From an uncultured Synechococcaceae cyanobacterium (GTDB taxonomy: Bacteria; Cyanobacteriota; Cyanobacteriia; PCC-6307; Cyanobiaceae), in assembly GCA_903934375.1 (NCBI GenBank), contig CAIZNP010000151.1, positions 1-35,604 of the forward strand: DNA of 35,604 nucleotides, written 5' to 3'. Each line of letters starts with the position of its first letter. The first letter of the stretch is position 1. The notes beneath the pieces were generated by a model that ran no database searches, was not told the origin of the DNA, and was given only the letters and a program-made list of their open reading frames with translations. The translations under genes were made by a program, and so were the position numbers. This document shows positions 17,380-25,871 of the stretch, one piece after another.

Positions 17380-18828
17380 ATGACCGTTGCCACCCCTGAC
17401 GCCAGACGGCCTCAGGTGCGCAGCCTCCAGCAGGCCAGCCTGCTGGAGGCTCCGTCGCTCCTGCTGCGTAAGTTCCGAGGCCTTTCCTCCAGCCGTTCCC
17501 TCACCTGGCTGGCCTGTGTGCCGATCGCCCTCGCGGGTCTCGGTTTGTTCAACCTGGCGGCCCATGCCGCTGAGCTGCCTGAGCTCACGCCGGCCTTTCT
17601 GGCCAATAACACGTTCCTGCTGATCTGCGCCGTTCTGGTGATCTTCATGAACGCCGGCTTCGCCATGGTGGAAGCCGGGATGTGTCGCCAGAAGAACGCC
17701 GTCAACATCCTGGCCAAGAACCTGATCGTGTTTGCCCTGGCGGCAACCGCTTACTGGTTCATCGGCTACAAGGTCATGTACAACGCTGATTGGGTGATTC
17801 CCGGTTGGTTCAAGTTCGGTGGCCTGTTCTTTGACCCAACCGTCACCCCGGAGATGGTGACCGAGGGCAAGCTGGTTCCCAGCGTTGACTTCCTCTTCCA
17901 GCTGGCCTTCGCCGGCACTGCTGCCACGATCGTGTCCGGTCTGGTGGCCGAGCGAATCAAGTTCGGCGAGTTCATCATCTTCTCGCTGGTGCTCGTTGGC
18001 ATCCTCTATCCCATCTCCGGATCCTGGCAGTGGAACGTGGGTGAAGGTTGGCTGAACAAGCTCGGCTTCATCGACTTCGCCGGCTCCACCGTGGTGCACT
18101 CCTTCGGCGCCTGGGCTGGCCTGGTGGGTGCCCTGCTGCTCGGCCCCCGCATCGGCAAGTTCGTGGATGGTAAGCCCCAGGCCATCCCCGGCCACAACAT
18201 GGCCATCGCCACCCTGGGTTGCCTGATCCTCTGGATCGGCTGGTACGGCTTCAATCCGGGCTCCTGGCTCTCCATGGCCCCTGAGGTGCCCTACATCGCC
18301 GTGACCACCACCCTCGGCGCAGCCGGCGGTGGTATCGCCGCCACGCTCGTGAGCCAGTTCACCGGTGGCAAGCCCGATCTCACCATGACCATCAACGGCA
18401 TCCTCGCGGGCCTGGTGGGCATCACGGCTGGCTGCGACGCCTTCTCCATGCCTGCGGCCTGGGTGGTGGGCTTCATCGCCGGCGTGCTGGTGGTGTTCTC
18501 CGTCGCCTTCATCGACAAGCTGAAGATTGATGATCCGGTGGGTGCCTTCTCCGTTCACGGCACCTGCGGCATCTGGGGCACCCTGGCCGTTGGCCTGTTC
18601 AACACCGACAAGGGCCTGCTCACCGGCCACGGCTTCACCCAGCTGGGCTATCAGATCGTTGGTGCGGTGGCCGTCGGCATCTTCGCCATCGTGACCTCCT
18701 GGATCGCCTGGTCGGTCATCGGTGCCCTCTTCGGTGGCATCCGCGTGACCGAAGCCGAGGAAACCGAAGGCCTCGACATCGGCGAGCACGGCATGGAGGC
18801 CTATCCCGACTTCGCCTCCGCCAAGTAG
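17380..18828 (+). CDS. amt: ammonium transporter (cyanobacterial Amt1-like)
   Basis: Track ORF 17302..18828, likely start ATG 17380; [82 protein letters not shown]-type motifs. Confidence 0.95.
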   Translation: MTVATPDARRPQVRSLQQASLLEAPSLLLRKFRGLSSSRSLTWLACVPIALAGLGLFNLAAHAAELPELTPAFLANNTFLLICAVLVIFMNAGFAMVEAGMCRQKNAVNILAKNLIVFALAATAYWFIGYKVMYNADWVIPGWFKFGGLFFDPTVTPEMVTEGKLVPSVDFLFQLAFAGTAATIVSGLVAERIKFGEFIIFSLVLVGILYPISGSWQWNVGEGWLNKLGFIDFAGSTVVHSFGAWAGLVGALLLGPRIGKFVDGKPQAIPGHNMAIATLGCLILWIGWYGFNPGSWLSMAPEVPYIAVTTTLGAAGGGIAATLVSQFTGGKPDLTMTINGILAGLVGITAGCDAFSMPAAWVVGFIAGVLVVFSVAFIDKLKIDDPVGAFSVHGTCGIWGTLAVGLFNTDKGLLTGHGFTQLGYQIVGAVAVGIFAIVTSWIAWSVIGALFGGIRVTEAEETEGLDIGEHGMEAYPDFASAK

Positions 18829-18854
18829 GCCTCACCGGCCTCATCTCCCCCATC

Positions 18855-18883
18855 AGCGCCTGGCAGTGCCAGGCGCTTTTTTT
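18855..18883 (+). terminator. rho-independent terminator downstream of amt
   Basis: AGCGCCTGGCA G TGCCAGGCGCT followed by a T run. Confidence 0.92.
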
Positions 18884-18987
18884 GTGCCCGTTCTCAACCG
18901 ACCTGCTGCAGCAGATCGCGCAATGGTTCGTTCTGGACAGTGCGGGCGCCCTCAGCTCTTCAGTGTGGAGCTGACGAGAGGACCGTC

Positions 18988-19308
18988 ATGGCCTGCCCCC
19001 ACTGCGGTGAACACCTGCTTCACAAGCGCGATGGAGCCTTGCTGTGCTGTCGCTGCGGCCGTGTGCGCCACGACCTGGCCTCCGTACCGCTGCTGTCGTT
19101 GCTGCACCGGCACGGCATCGTTCTCGCCGTGCTGCTCGTCGGTGCGCCCCTGGCCCTTGGCGCGGCCGCCATGGAGGGGATGCGCTCGCAGGTGACGCAG
19201 TCATCCGCAGAGGCGGAGACGATTGAGCGATCCCGGCAGGCCGAGCAACCTCAGCTCGCTCTTCCCGAGGTGTTGCAGGTTTCCCAGGTCAGGCCGGCAG
19301 AGCGCTGA
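18988..19308 (+). CDS. small zinc-ribbon / single-TM protein (paralog A)
   Basis: 106 aa from ATG 18988; MACPHCGEHLL…LLCCRCGRVRHDLASVPLLSLLHRHGIVLAVLLVGAPLALG. Confidence 0.7.
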   Translation: MACPHCGEHLLHKRDGALLCCRCGRVRHDLASVPLLSLLHRHGIVLAVLLVGAPLALGAAAMEGMRSQVTQSSAEAETIERSRQAEQPQLALPEVLQVSQVRPAER

Positions 19309-19396
19309 TCTGTCAGGTCCCCCTGCTGCGCGCCACTGCTGCGCGCCACTGGTTCTGACGCCTGGCAGCCTGGGATGGTTGCCTGATGCGAGCTTC

Positions 19397-19717
19397 TTGG
19401 CCTGTCCCTCCTGTGGCGCTCGTCTGGTGGCCAAGACCAGTGATCGTCCGCCTCGGCTGATCTGCGTGAGCTGTGGCCGCCTGCTGCCGCAGACGACCCA
19501 GCCGCCGCTGCTGGGCCTGCTCAATCGCCATGGGCTGGGACTGCTGGCGCTACTGCTGCTGATCAGCATGCCTCTGGTGCTCACGAGCCTGTCCCCCTGG
19601 CTCGAACAATCGCCATACCGAGGCAGGGATCACGGCCGTCGAACCCAGCGGCAGGGCAGCCTGGAACCCTCCCGCTGGGACTTCCGCACAGGGGTTGTGA
19701 GGCGAGGCCAGCGCTGA
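19397..19717 (+). CDS. small zinc-ribbon / single-TM protein (paralog B)
   Basis: In-frame TTG at 19397 gives (M)ACPSCGARLV…LICVSCGRLLPQTTQPPLLGLLNRHGLGLLALLLLISMPLVLT, aligning with paralog A; 106 aa; track ORF 19223..19717. Confidence 0.65.
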   Translation: MACPSCGARLVAKTSDRPPRLICVSCGRLLPQTTQPPLLGLLNRHGLGLLALLLLISMPLVLTSLSPWLEQSPYRGRDHGRRTQRQGSLEPSRWDFRTGVVRRGQR

Positions 19718-19746
19718 GGGCGACGCCCTCAGGCATCAGCGCTGGC
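19707..19746. terminator. nested inverted repeats between convergent genes (outer GCCAGCGCTGA/TCAGCGCTGGC; alternative CTGAGGGC-GAC-GCCCTCAG)
   Basis: Read directly; contains both stop codons (TGA 19715-19717; TCA 19729-19731). Confidence 0.6.
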
Positions 19747-22494
19747 ACCTCGGCGCCACAACCTCCAGATCTTCTCGAGCTCCAGATAGAGGAACAGCAG
19801 CAGACTGAACCCCACGCAGATCAGCAGGTCATGGCCGCTGAGGGGTTGCGTGCCGAAGAAGTTCGCCAAAGGGGGCACGTAGAGCAGCAGCAGCTGCAGC
19901 CCTGAGGTGAGCAGCACCGCCCAGATCAGCCAGGGGTTGGAGAACGGCGCCACCTGGATCAGCGGCAGGTCGCTGCGGGCAGATAGGGCATGGCCCATCT
20001 GCGCCAGGCAGAGGGTGGTGAACACCATCGTTTTCCAGTGATCGCCGCTGTGCTCGGAGGCATAAAGCATCAGGGCGATCACGATCAGCGCGAACACCAC
20101 GCCGATCCGCAGGATGTAGCGGCCGATGCCGCGGGCGAAGATCGATTCACCGGGTTCCGCCGGCGCCCGATCCATCAGGCCCGCTTCGCCGGGTTCCAGG
20201 GCCAGGGCCAGGGCTGGAACGCCGTCGGTCACCAGGTTCATCCAGAGGATCTGCAGCGGCGTCAACGGCACGCCGACCAGACCCAGCAGCGGTGCTGAGG
20301 CGATCGTGATCAGCTCACCGACGTTGCTGCCCAGGATGTACTTCACGAAGCGACGGATGTTGGCGTACACCAGCCGCCCCTCCTCCACCGCATTCACGAT
20401 CGTGGCGAAGTTGTCGTCGAGCAGCACCATGTCGGCCGCTTCCTTGCTCACCTCCGTGCCGGTGATGCCCATGGCCACACCGATGTGGGCCTGCTTGAGG
20501 GCTGGGGCGTCGTTGACGCCGTCGCCCGTCATCGCCACCACCTGGCCGTTGGCCTGCAGGGCCTTCACGATCCGCAGCTTCTGCTCCGGCGCCACGCGGG
20601 CGTAGACGCTGCAGCGGGCCACGGCCTCGCGCAGGGCCGGCTCCTCCATCGCCTCCAGCTCGCGGCCGAGGATCACTTCCCCGTCGCTGTTGGTCAGGCC
20701 GATGGCGCTGCCGATGGCAAGGGCCGTGAGCGGGTGATCGCCGGTGATCATCACCGGCCGGATACCGGCCTGGCGGCAGGTGGCCACGGCGGCAGCCACT
20801 TCCGGCCGGGCCGGATCGAGCTGGGCCATCAGGCCCAGGAGCACCTGCCCGTTCAGGTCCTGATCCGGGCTGGCGTGGTGTGGAGCGCAGGCGAAGGCGA
20901 GAACCCGCAGGCCGGAGCCGGCCAGCTGGCGGGCCTGTTCCAGCCACCACTGGCGTTGGGGCTCGCTGAGGGCTACCACACCGGCGCCATCAATCCAGCG
21001 GCCGCACTGGCCGATGATCACCTCAGGGGCCCCCTTGCTGATCAGCAGGCGGCTGGACCCGCTGGCGCTGCTGCCAAGGGGAGCCTGCAGTTCGCCGCGG
21101 GGATCGTCCACCCACACCGCCATCAGCTGGCGCTCGGAGCTGAAGGGGATCTCCGCGGCCCGCTGGAAGTGGCTGCGCAGTTCGAAATCGTCGATGCCGG
21201 CTTTGGCGGCCACCACGGAGAGAGCGCCCTCGGTGGGGTCGCCGAGCACATCCCAGCGGCCATCGTCCTGTTGCTTGTGTTCCGCGTCGCTGCAGAGCAC
21301 CCCTGCCTGCAGCAGCAGCTGGCGGGCACCGGCCACGCAGCCGGGTGTGGCGCCCTCGGGAGGTGTGAGGGGGCTGGCGGTCAGGCTGCCGGTGGGCTCA
21401 TAGCCCTGGCCGCCCACGGCAACCGCTTCGGTGCCGAGCCGCAGCTCCTGCACCACCTGGCGGTTCTGGGTGAGGGTGCCGGTCTTGTCCGAACAGATCA
21501 CAGTCACCGAGCCGAGCCCCTCCACTGCAGGCAGCCGGCGGATCAGGGCGGCGCGGCGCACCATGCGCTGGGTGCCGATCGCCAGGGTCACGGTGATCAC
21601 CGCCGGCAGGCCCTCGGGCACGATCGCCACCGCCATCGACAGCGACACCTCCAGGAGGTTCAGCGGGTCCTGGCCCAGCAGAAGGCCGAGGCCCACCACA
21701 ACGGCCACCAGGGCCAGGGCGCTGCCCACCAACACCTTGGCCAGGCCGTCCAGCCGCTCCTGCAGCGGCGTGCTCTCGCCACCGGCCGTGTTGATCAGTT
21801 CAGCGATCTGGCCCAGTTCGGTGGCCATGCCGGTGGCGCTCACCAGGGCCACACCGCGCCCGCGCACCACCTCGGTGCCCTGGAACAGGCAGTTCTGGCG
21901 CTCCAGCACCGGGGTGCTTGCCTCCAGGAGCAGGCCTGGCTGCTTGAACACCGCTTCGGCCTCACCGGTGAGAGCCGCTTCACGCACCCCCAGGTCTGCC
22001 GCCTCCAGCAGGCGGGCATCGGCCGGAATCTTGTCGCCGGCCTCGAGGCGGATCAGGTCGCCGGGAACCAGAAGTTCGCTGGAGAGGCGCTGCCACTCGC
22101 CATCCCGGCGCACCACCACGAGCGGCTGGGCCATATCGCGCAGGGCCAGCAGGGCCTGCTGTGCCTTGCTCTCCTGCAGGTAGCCCAGCAGCCCGTTGAG
22201 CACCACGATCACCAGGATCGCCAGGGCATCCTTGGGGAACTCCTGCTGGTGGAGCGACACCGCGCTAGACACGGCCGCCACCGCCAGCAGCATGATCAGC
22301 ATGACATTGCTGAACTGATCCCAGAGGATCTCCCAGGTGCTGCGGCCGGCCGAGAGCTGCAGTTTGTTGGCTCCGCCGTCCGCGAGCCGCCGAGCCGCGT
22401 CAGCAGTGCTCAGGCCATCACGACTGGCCTGCAGCTGTTGCAGACAGTCGTCTGCGCTGAGGGCATGCCAGGGGGAGGACGGTGCTCGGTTCAA
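19729..22494 (-). CDS. cation-transporting P-type ATPase (P2 subfamily, Ca2+-type)
   Basis: 921 aa; [15 protein letters not shown] phosphorylation motif, M4 motif [41 protein letters not shown]. Confidence 0.92.
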   Translation of the reverse strand: MNRAPSSPWHALSADDCLQQLQASRDGLSTADAARRLADGGANKLQLSAGRSTWEILWDQFSNVMLIMLLAVAAVSSAVSLHQQEFPKDALAILVIVVLNGLLGYLQESKAQQALLALRDMAQPLVVVRRDGEWQRLSSELLVPGDLIRLEAGDKIPADARLLEAADLGVREAALTGEAEAVFKQPGLLLEASTPVLERQNCLFQGTEVVRGRGVALVSATGMATELGQIAELINTAGGESTPLQERLDGLAKVLVGSALALVAVVVGLGLLLGQDPLNLLEVSLSMAVAIVPEGLPAVITVTLAIGTQRMVRRAALIRRLPAVEGLGSVTVICSDKTGTLTQNRQVVQELRLGTEAVAVGGQGYEPTGSLTASPLTPPEGATPGCVAGARQLLLQAGVLCSDAEHKQQDDGRWDVLGDPTEGALSVVAAKAGIDDFELRSHFQRAAEIPFSSERQLMAVWVDDPRGELQAPLGSSASGSSRLLISKGAPEVIIGQCGRWIDGAGVVALSEPQRQWWLEQARQLAGSGLRVLAFACAPHHASPDQDLNGQVLLGLMAQLDPARPEVAAAVATCRQAGIRPVMITGDHPLTALAIGSAIGLTNSDGEVILGRELEAMEEPALREAVARCSVYARVAPEQKLRIVKALQANGQVVAMTGDGVNDAPALKQAHIGVAMGITGTEVSKEAADMVLLDDNFATIVNAVEEGRLVYANIRRFVKYILGSNVGELITIASAPLLGLVGVPLTPLQILWMNLVTDGVPALALALEPGEAGLMDRAPAEPGESIFARGIGRYILRIGVVFALIVIALMLYASEHSGDHWKTMVFTTLCLAQMGHALSARSDLPLIQVAPFSNPWLIWAVLLTSGLQLLLLYVPPLANFFGTQPLSGHDLLICVGFSLLLFLYLELEKIWRLWRRGASADA

Positions 22495-22655
22495 GATCCA
22501 GACGTGGATTCAGTTCCAGGGATTCAAGCGGACCCCTGAGGCGATTGGGACGAAGGCCGCGGATTCCGCTCGGACCAAAACGGTATTGGTTGCGACGAAT
22601 TTTCGTGTTATCGCGGAAGGTAAGCCAAGCCCATTGTGTTTGGGTCGGTGAAACG

Positions 22656-22669
22656 GTTACAGCAGCTAC
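22656..22669 (+). promoter_or_regulatory. possible degenerate NtcA box GTTACAGCAGCTAC upstream of second amt
   Basis: One mismatch to GTAN8TAC; 64 bp upstream of ATG 22733. Confidence 0.35.
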
Positions 22670-22732
22670 AAGACGCTGTCCTGTCCTTGTCGGACTGTGG
22701 CCTGGCGAACGTTGGAGAGGTTTTCCCCCTTC

Positions 22733-24184
22733 ATGGCCCATGTCCCCTTGGCGGGCGGTGGTTCCACCCCGCTGGCTGTTTTTGATCGCTTCCGCACCAA
22801 GGCACTCGCCAAAGTTCAGGAGCCTGAGCTCAGGCGTTATGCCGTGATGCTGCTGGCCTTTGGTGCCGGTTTGCTGCCCCTGATGGCCGGTTCGGCCAAG
22901 GCTGCACTCACCAAGATGCCCACCGATGGCGCTGACACCCTGCTGATGCTGATGGGTTCAGCCCTGGTGCTGCTGATGACCCCCGGCCTCGCGTTCTTCT
23001 ACGGCGGCTTCACCCGCGCCAAGAACGTGCTGAACACGATGATGATGAGCTTCTTCCTGATGGGGCTCATCGGCGTCGTATGGGTGGTTCTTGGCTACTC
23101 CCTCTCCTTCGACACCGGCTTCGGCAGCCCCTTCATCGGTGGCCTCGGCCAGATGTGGCTCAACGGCGTCGGCGGTGAGCTCGGCGATGCCCCTCTCGCC
23201 GATGGTTTCGCCATCTCCGCTTCCTCGTTCGCCCTGTTCCAGGGCATGTTCGCCATCATCACGCCGGCTCTGATTTCCGGCGCCCTGGTGGAGCGCATCA
23301 ACTTCAAGGCCTGGTTCTGGTTCGCCCTGCTCTGGAGCCTGTTCGTCTACTGCCCCATGTGCAAGATGGTGTGGGGCGGCGGCTACATCGGTCCGTTCGG
23401 TGAGATCGGCGCGATCGACTTCGCTGGCGGCACCGTGGTTCACATCGCTGCTGGCGTGGCTGCTCTTGTGGCCACCGCCATCGTCGGCCCCCGCAGCGGC
23501 TTCCCCGACAGCAAGCGCCCCCCCCACAACGTGCCGTTCATCCTGCTGGGTGCCGGCCTGCTGTGGTTCGGTTGGTTCGGCTTCAATGGCGCCAGCTACT
23601 TCGCCGCCAAGGGCGCTGGTTTCTCCTTCATCACCACCAGCCTGTCCGCCTCGGCGGCTCTGCTCACCTGGTGCCTGATCGAGTGGTTCCGTGATGGCAA
23701 GCCCACGGCCGTGGGTGCCGCCACCGGCGCCGTGGCCGGCCTGGTGGGCATCACGCCCGCTGCCGGTTTCGTCTACATGCCCCAGGCGATGCTTATCGGT
23801 GTCGCCACCGCGACTGCCTGCTACATCGCTGTGCAGGTGAAGGCCGCCATCCAGTTCGATGATTCCCTCGATGCCTATGCCGTTCACGGCGTGGGCGGCA
23901 CCGTGGGGGCTCTGCTCACCGGTGCCCTGGCCGCTCCGGCCCTGGTGCCCGCTGATTACTTCCCCAAATCGGCTGAAATCCTGGCCGCCGGTGGCAACGG
24001 CGCCCTGTTCATTGCTCACGTCAAAGCCGTGCTGATCAGCTATGGCTTCGTCGGTGTTGGCACAGCCGTGATCCTCTGGATCGTGGGCGCCGTGGTGGGC
24101 CTGCGGGTCACCCCCGAGGAGGAAGAGCGTGGTCTCGACTTCGTCGCCCACGGCGAAGAGGCCTACGACCCCATGACCTACTGA
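22733..24184 (+). CDS. amt: ammonium transporter (AmtB-type), linked to PII
   Basis: Track ORF 22697..24184, likely start ATG 22733; MTPGLAFFYGGFTRAKNVLNTMMMSF, DFAGGTVVHIAAGVAALVATAIVGPRSGF, GWFGFNGAS, DAYAVHGVGGTVGALLTG. Confidence 0.95.
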   Translation: MAHVPLAGGGSTPLAVFDRFRTKALAKVQEPELRRYAVMLLAFGAGLLPLMAGSAKAALTKMPTDGADTLLMLMGSALVLLMTPGLAFFYGGFTRAKNVLNTMMMSFFLMGLIGVVWVVLGYSLSFDTGFGSPFIGGLGQMWLNGVGGELGDAPLADGFAISASSFALFQGMFAIITPALISGALVERINFKAWFWFALLWSLFVYCPMCKMVWGGGYIGPFGEIGAIDFAGGTVVHIAAGVAALVATAIVGPRSGFPDSKRPPHNVPFILLGAGLLWFGWFGFNGASYFAAKGAGFSFITTSLSASAALLTWCLIEWFRDGKPTAVGAATGAVAGLVGITPAAGFVYMPQAMLIGVATATACYIAVQVKAAIQFDDSLDAYAVHGVGGTVGALLTGALAAPALVPADYFPKSAEILAAGGNGALFIAHVKAVLISYGFVGVGTAVILWIVGAVVGLRVTPEEEERGLDFVAHGEEAYDPMTY

Positions 24185-24197
24185 GGCCCGCATCACC

Positions 24198-24536
24198 ATG
24201 AAACAGATCACAGCTGTGGTGCGTCCCTCCAAGGTGGACGCGGTCAAGAACGCCCTCGTCGCCATCGACGTGGTCGGCATGACCATCAACGATGTGCGCG
24301 GCTTCGGCCGCCAGAAGGGTCAGGTGGAGCGCTACCGCGGCAATGAGTTCACGGTGGACTTCCTCTCCAAGATCCGTATCACCACCGTCGTCGCCGACGA
24401 CAAGGTGGAGGCCGCGATCTCGGCCATCAGCGAGGCCGCCCGCACGGGTGAAATCGGCGACGGCAAGATCTTCGTGACCTCCGTGGAACAGGTGGTGCGC
24501 ATCCGCACCGGCGAACGCGGCGACGCTGCGCTCTGA
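24198..24536 (+). CDS. glnK: PII signal-transduction protein, GlnK-like paralog
   Basis: 112 aa; GFGRQKGQVERYRGNEFTVDFLSKIRI, ARTGEIGDGKIFV, VVRIRTGERGDAAL; 13 bp after amt stop. Confidence 0.95.
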   Translation: MKQITAVVRPSKVDAVKNALVAIDVVGMTINDVRGFGRQKGQVERYRGNEFTVDFLSKIRITTVVADDKVEAAISAISEAARTGEIGDGKIFVTSVEQVVRIRTGERGDAAL

Positions 24537-24593
24537 GGCCGTCTCTCCCGAGCGTCCCCACCCTCACCAGGACTGACCATGTGTCCTGCTTTC

Positions 24594-24620
24594 GCCCTCG
24601 GCATCCGTGCCGGGGGCTTT
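24594..24620 (+). terminator. probable terminator after glnK-like gene
   Basis: GCCCTCGGCA-TCCG-TGCCGGGGGC then TTT. Confidence 0.65.
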
Positions 24621-24659
24621 GTCATGGAGCCATCCGGCACTGGCCGGATGGCCATGCCA

Positions 24660-24986
24660 TCAGGGCTCGGACTCCACAGCGCTCTGCTCGCCTGTTGTCT
24701 TGTCACCGGGCTTGGATTGTGAGCCCTGCGGCGTCATGTCAGCCCCCAGCGCCTTGCAGGCGCTGATCGGATCCACCCCCGGCGCCACACCCAGAGCCTT
24801 GCGCAGGGCGTCCATCTGCGACATCGACTGCATGTCAAGGTTAGTGGCCGCATGCTCGCAGGCCAGCTTCTGCAGGGCAGTGCCATCGGGAGCCTGGCAG
24901 CCGGTCAGCAAGCCGGTGATCAGAATCACCCCCAAGGCGGCAGGGGAGCGGTGGCGAAACACTGGCCGCATCAGGTGGCGCATCAC
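24660..24986 (-). CDS. small putative lipoprotein
   Basis: 108 aa; hydrophobic N-terminus ending VILITGLLTGC (lipobox). Confidence 0.65.
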   Translation of the reverse strand: MMRHLMRPVFRHRSPAALGVILITGLLTGCQAPDGTALQKLACEHAATNLDMQSMSQMDALRKALGVAPGVDPISACKALGADMTPQGSQSKPGDKTTGEQSAVESEP

Positions 24987-25046
24987 GGTTGGATCATTCC
25001 TGTCTTCAGGCTAGGGAAACCCGGCCAGCAGAACTAGGTTGCTGAC

Positions 25047-25209
25047 ATGGCTCCCGATCGGCCCATGCCGCGCCTGCGTTTTGATCGGCTCAAGGCCGCC
25101 CTTGTCGGGGCACCGCTGCCCACCAGCGCCCATGCCGAGGAGCGGCTGAACAATGCCGAGGCGCTGGCGATTGTCAGCTCCGATGCTCTTTCCTGGGTGG
25201 CGCATGCCA
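25047..25209 (+). pseudogene. truncated N-terminus of an APC-family amino acid permease
   Basis: RLKAALVGAPLPTSAHAEERLNNAEALAIVSSDALSWVAHAT resembles the start of APC permeases (…ERL…ALAVFSSDALSSVAYAT…); homology stops before the first full TM helix. Confidence 0.6.
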
Positions 25210-25215
25210 CCAGGA

Positions 25216-25256
25216 ATCAGATGAAGGCTGATCAGATGAAGGCTGATCAGATGAAG
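25216..25256. repeat. 15-bp tandem repeat (ATCAGATGAAGGCTG), about 2.7 copies
   Basis: 25216-25230, 25231-25245, partial 25246-25256, read directly. Confidence 0.9.
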
Positions 25257-25678
25257 TACATCGCCTGGGCTTGCAGCCGCTGATCCCGCTGTTCCAGCAG
25301 GTTCGCCAGGGTGGTGCTCTCCAACTGGGCCAGGCGGGTGCGGGCCAGTTCCTCCGCCAGGGCATCGATCACCTGGAACTCGGGGCTGCGGGTCGACTGG
25401 TCGGGGCTGACGGCCGGATCTCCCTCCAGGCAGTGGATCACCTGGGCCAGGGTCACCGCTTCCGGTGGCCGCGTGAGCTGATACCCCCCGCGCGGACCGC
25501 GCAGGCTGCGCAGCAGACCACCGCGACGCAGGCTGGTCATCATCTGTTCGAGGTAGCGCTCGGGGATGCCCTGGCGGCTGGCGATCTCGGCCACCTGCAG
25601 CACCTCGCCGCTTGCATGCACGCCGGCAAGCTCCATCAGAGCGGCGATGCCATAGCTGGTTTTGGCGGGGAATCCCAA
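25247..25678 (-). CDS. Rrf2 family transcriptional regulator
   Basis: 143 aa; MGFPAKTSYGIAALMELA…VAEIASRQGIPERYLEQMMTSLRRGGLLRSLRGPRGGYQLTRPPEAVTLAQVIHCLEGD. Confidence 0.92.
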   Translation of the reverse strand: MGFPAKTSYGIAALMELAGVHASGEVLQVAEIASRQGIPERYLEQMMTSLRRGGLLRSLRGPRGGYQLTRPPEAVTLAQVIHCLEGDPAVSPDQSTRSPEFQVIDALAEELARTRLAQLESTTLANLLEQRDQRLQAQAMYFI

Positions 25679-25710
25679 AGGGTTGCCGGTGCGATGCAGC
25701 CAGTCTGACC

Positions 25711-25725
25711 GATACCCCGGTTATC
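25711..25725. promoter_or_regulatory. candidate Rrf2 operator GATACCCCGGTTATC
   Basis: 15-bp near-palindrome (6 of 7 symmetric positions) 33 bp upstream of the rrf2-like start, in the divergent intergenic region. Confidence 0.45.
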
Positions 25726-25871
25726 TGGTGGGAAACAGAATCGGACGGAGCGCGGTTGCTTGGACGAGTGGACCGAACAGCGGCCGGGAGCCGTGGCAAT
25801 CTGCCTATAAAATCTATTAACCCGATCCAGCTACCGGTGTATTATGGGCTCCGTTTTGTTCGCCTTGCGCC

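Noticed and set aside
16777-18789. 670-aa minus-strand ORF
   Set aside because: Antisense to amt and overlaps the DUF4278 gene; low-complexity shadow sequence
20485-22539. 684-aa plus-strand ORF
   Set aside because: Antisense to a clear P-type ATPase; His/Gln/Gly-rich shadow composition typical of GC-rich antisense frames
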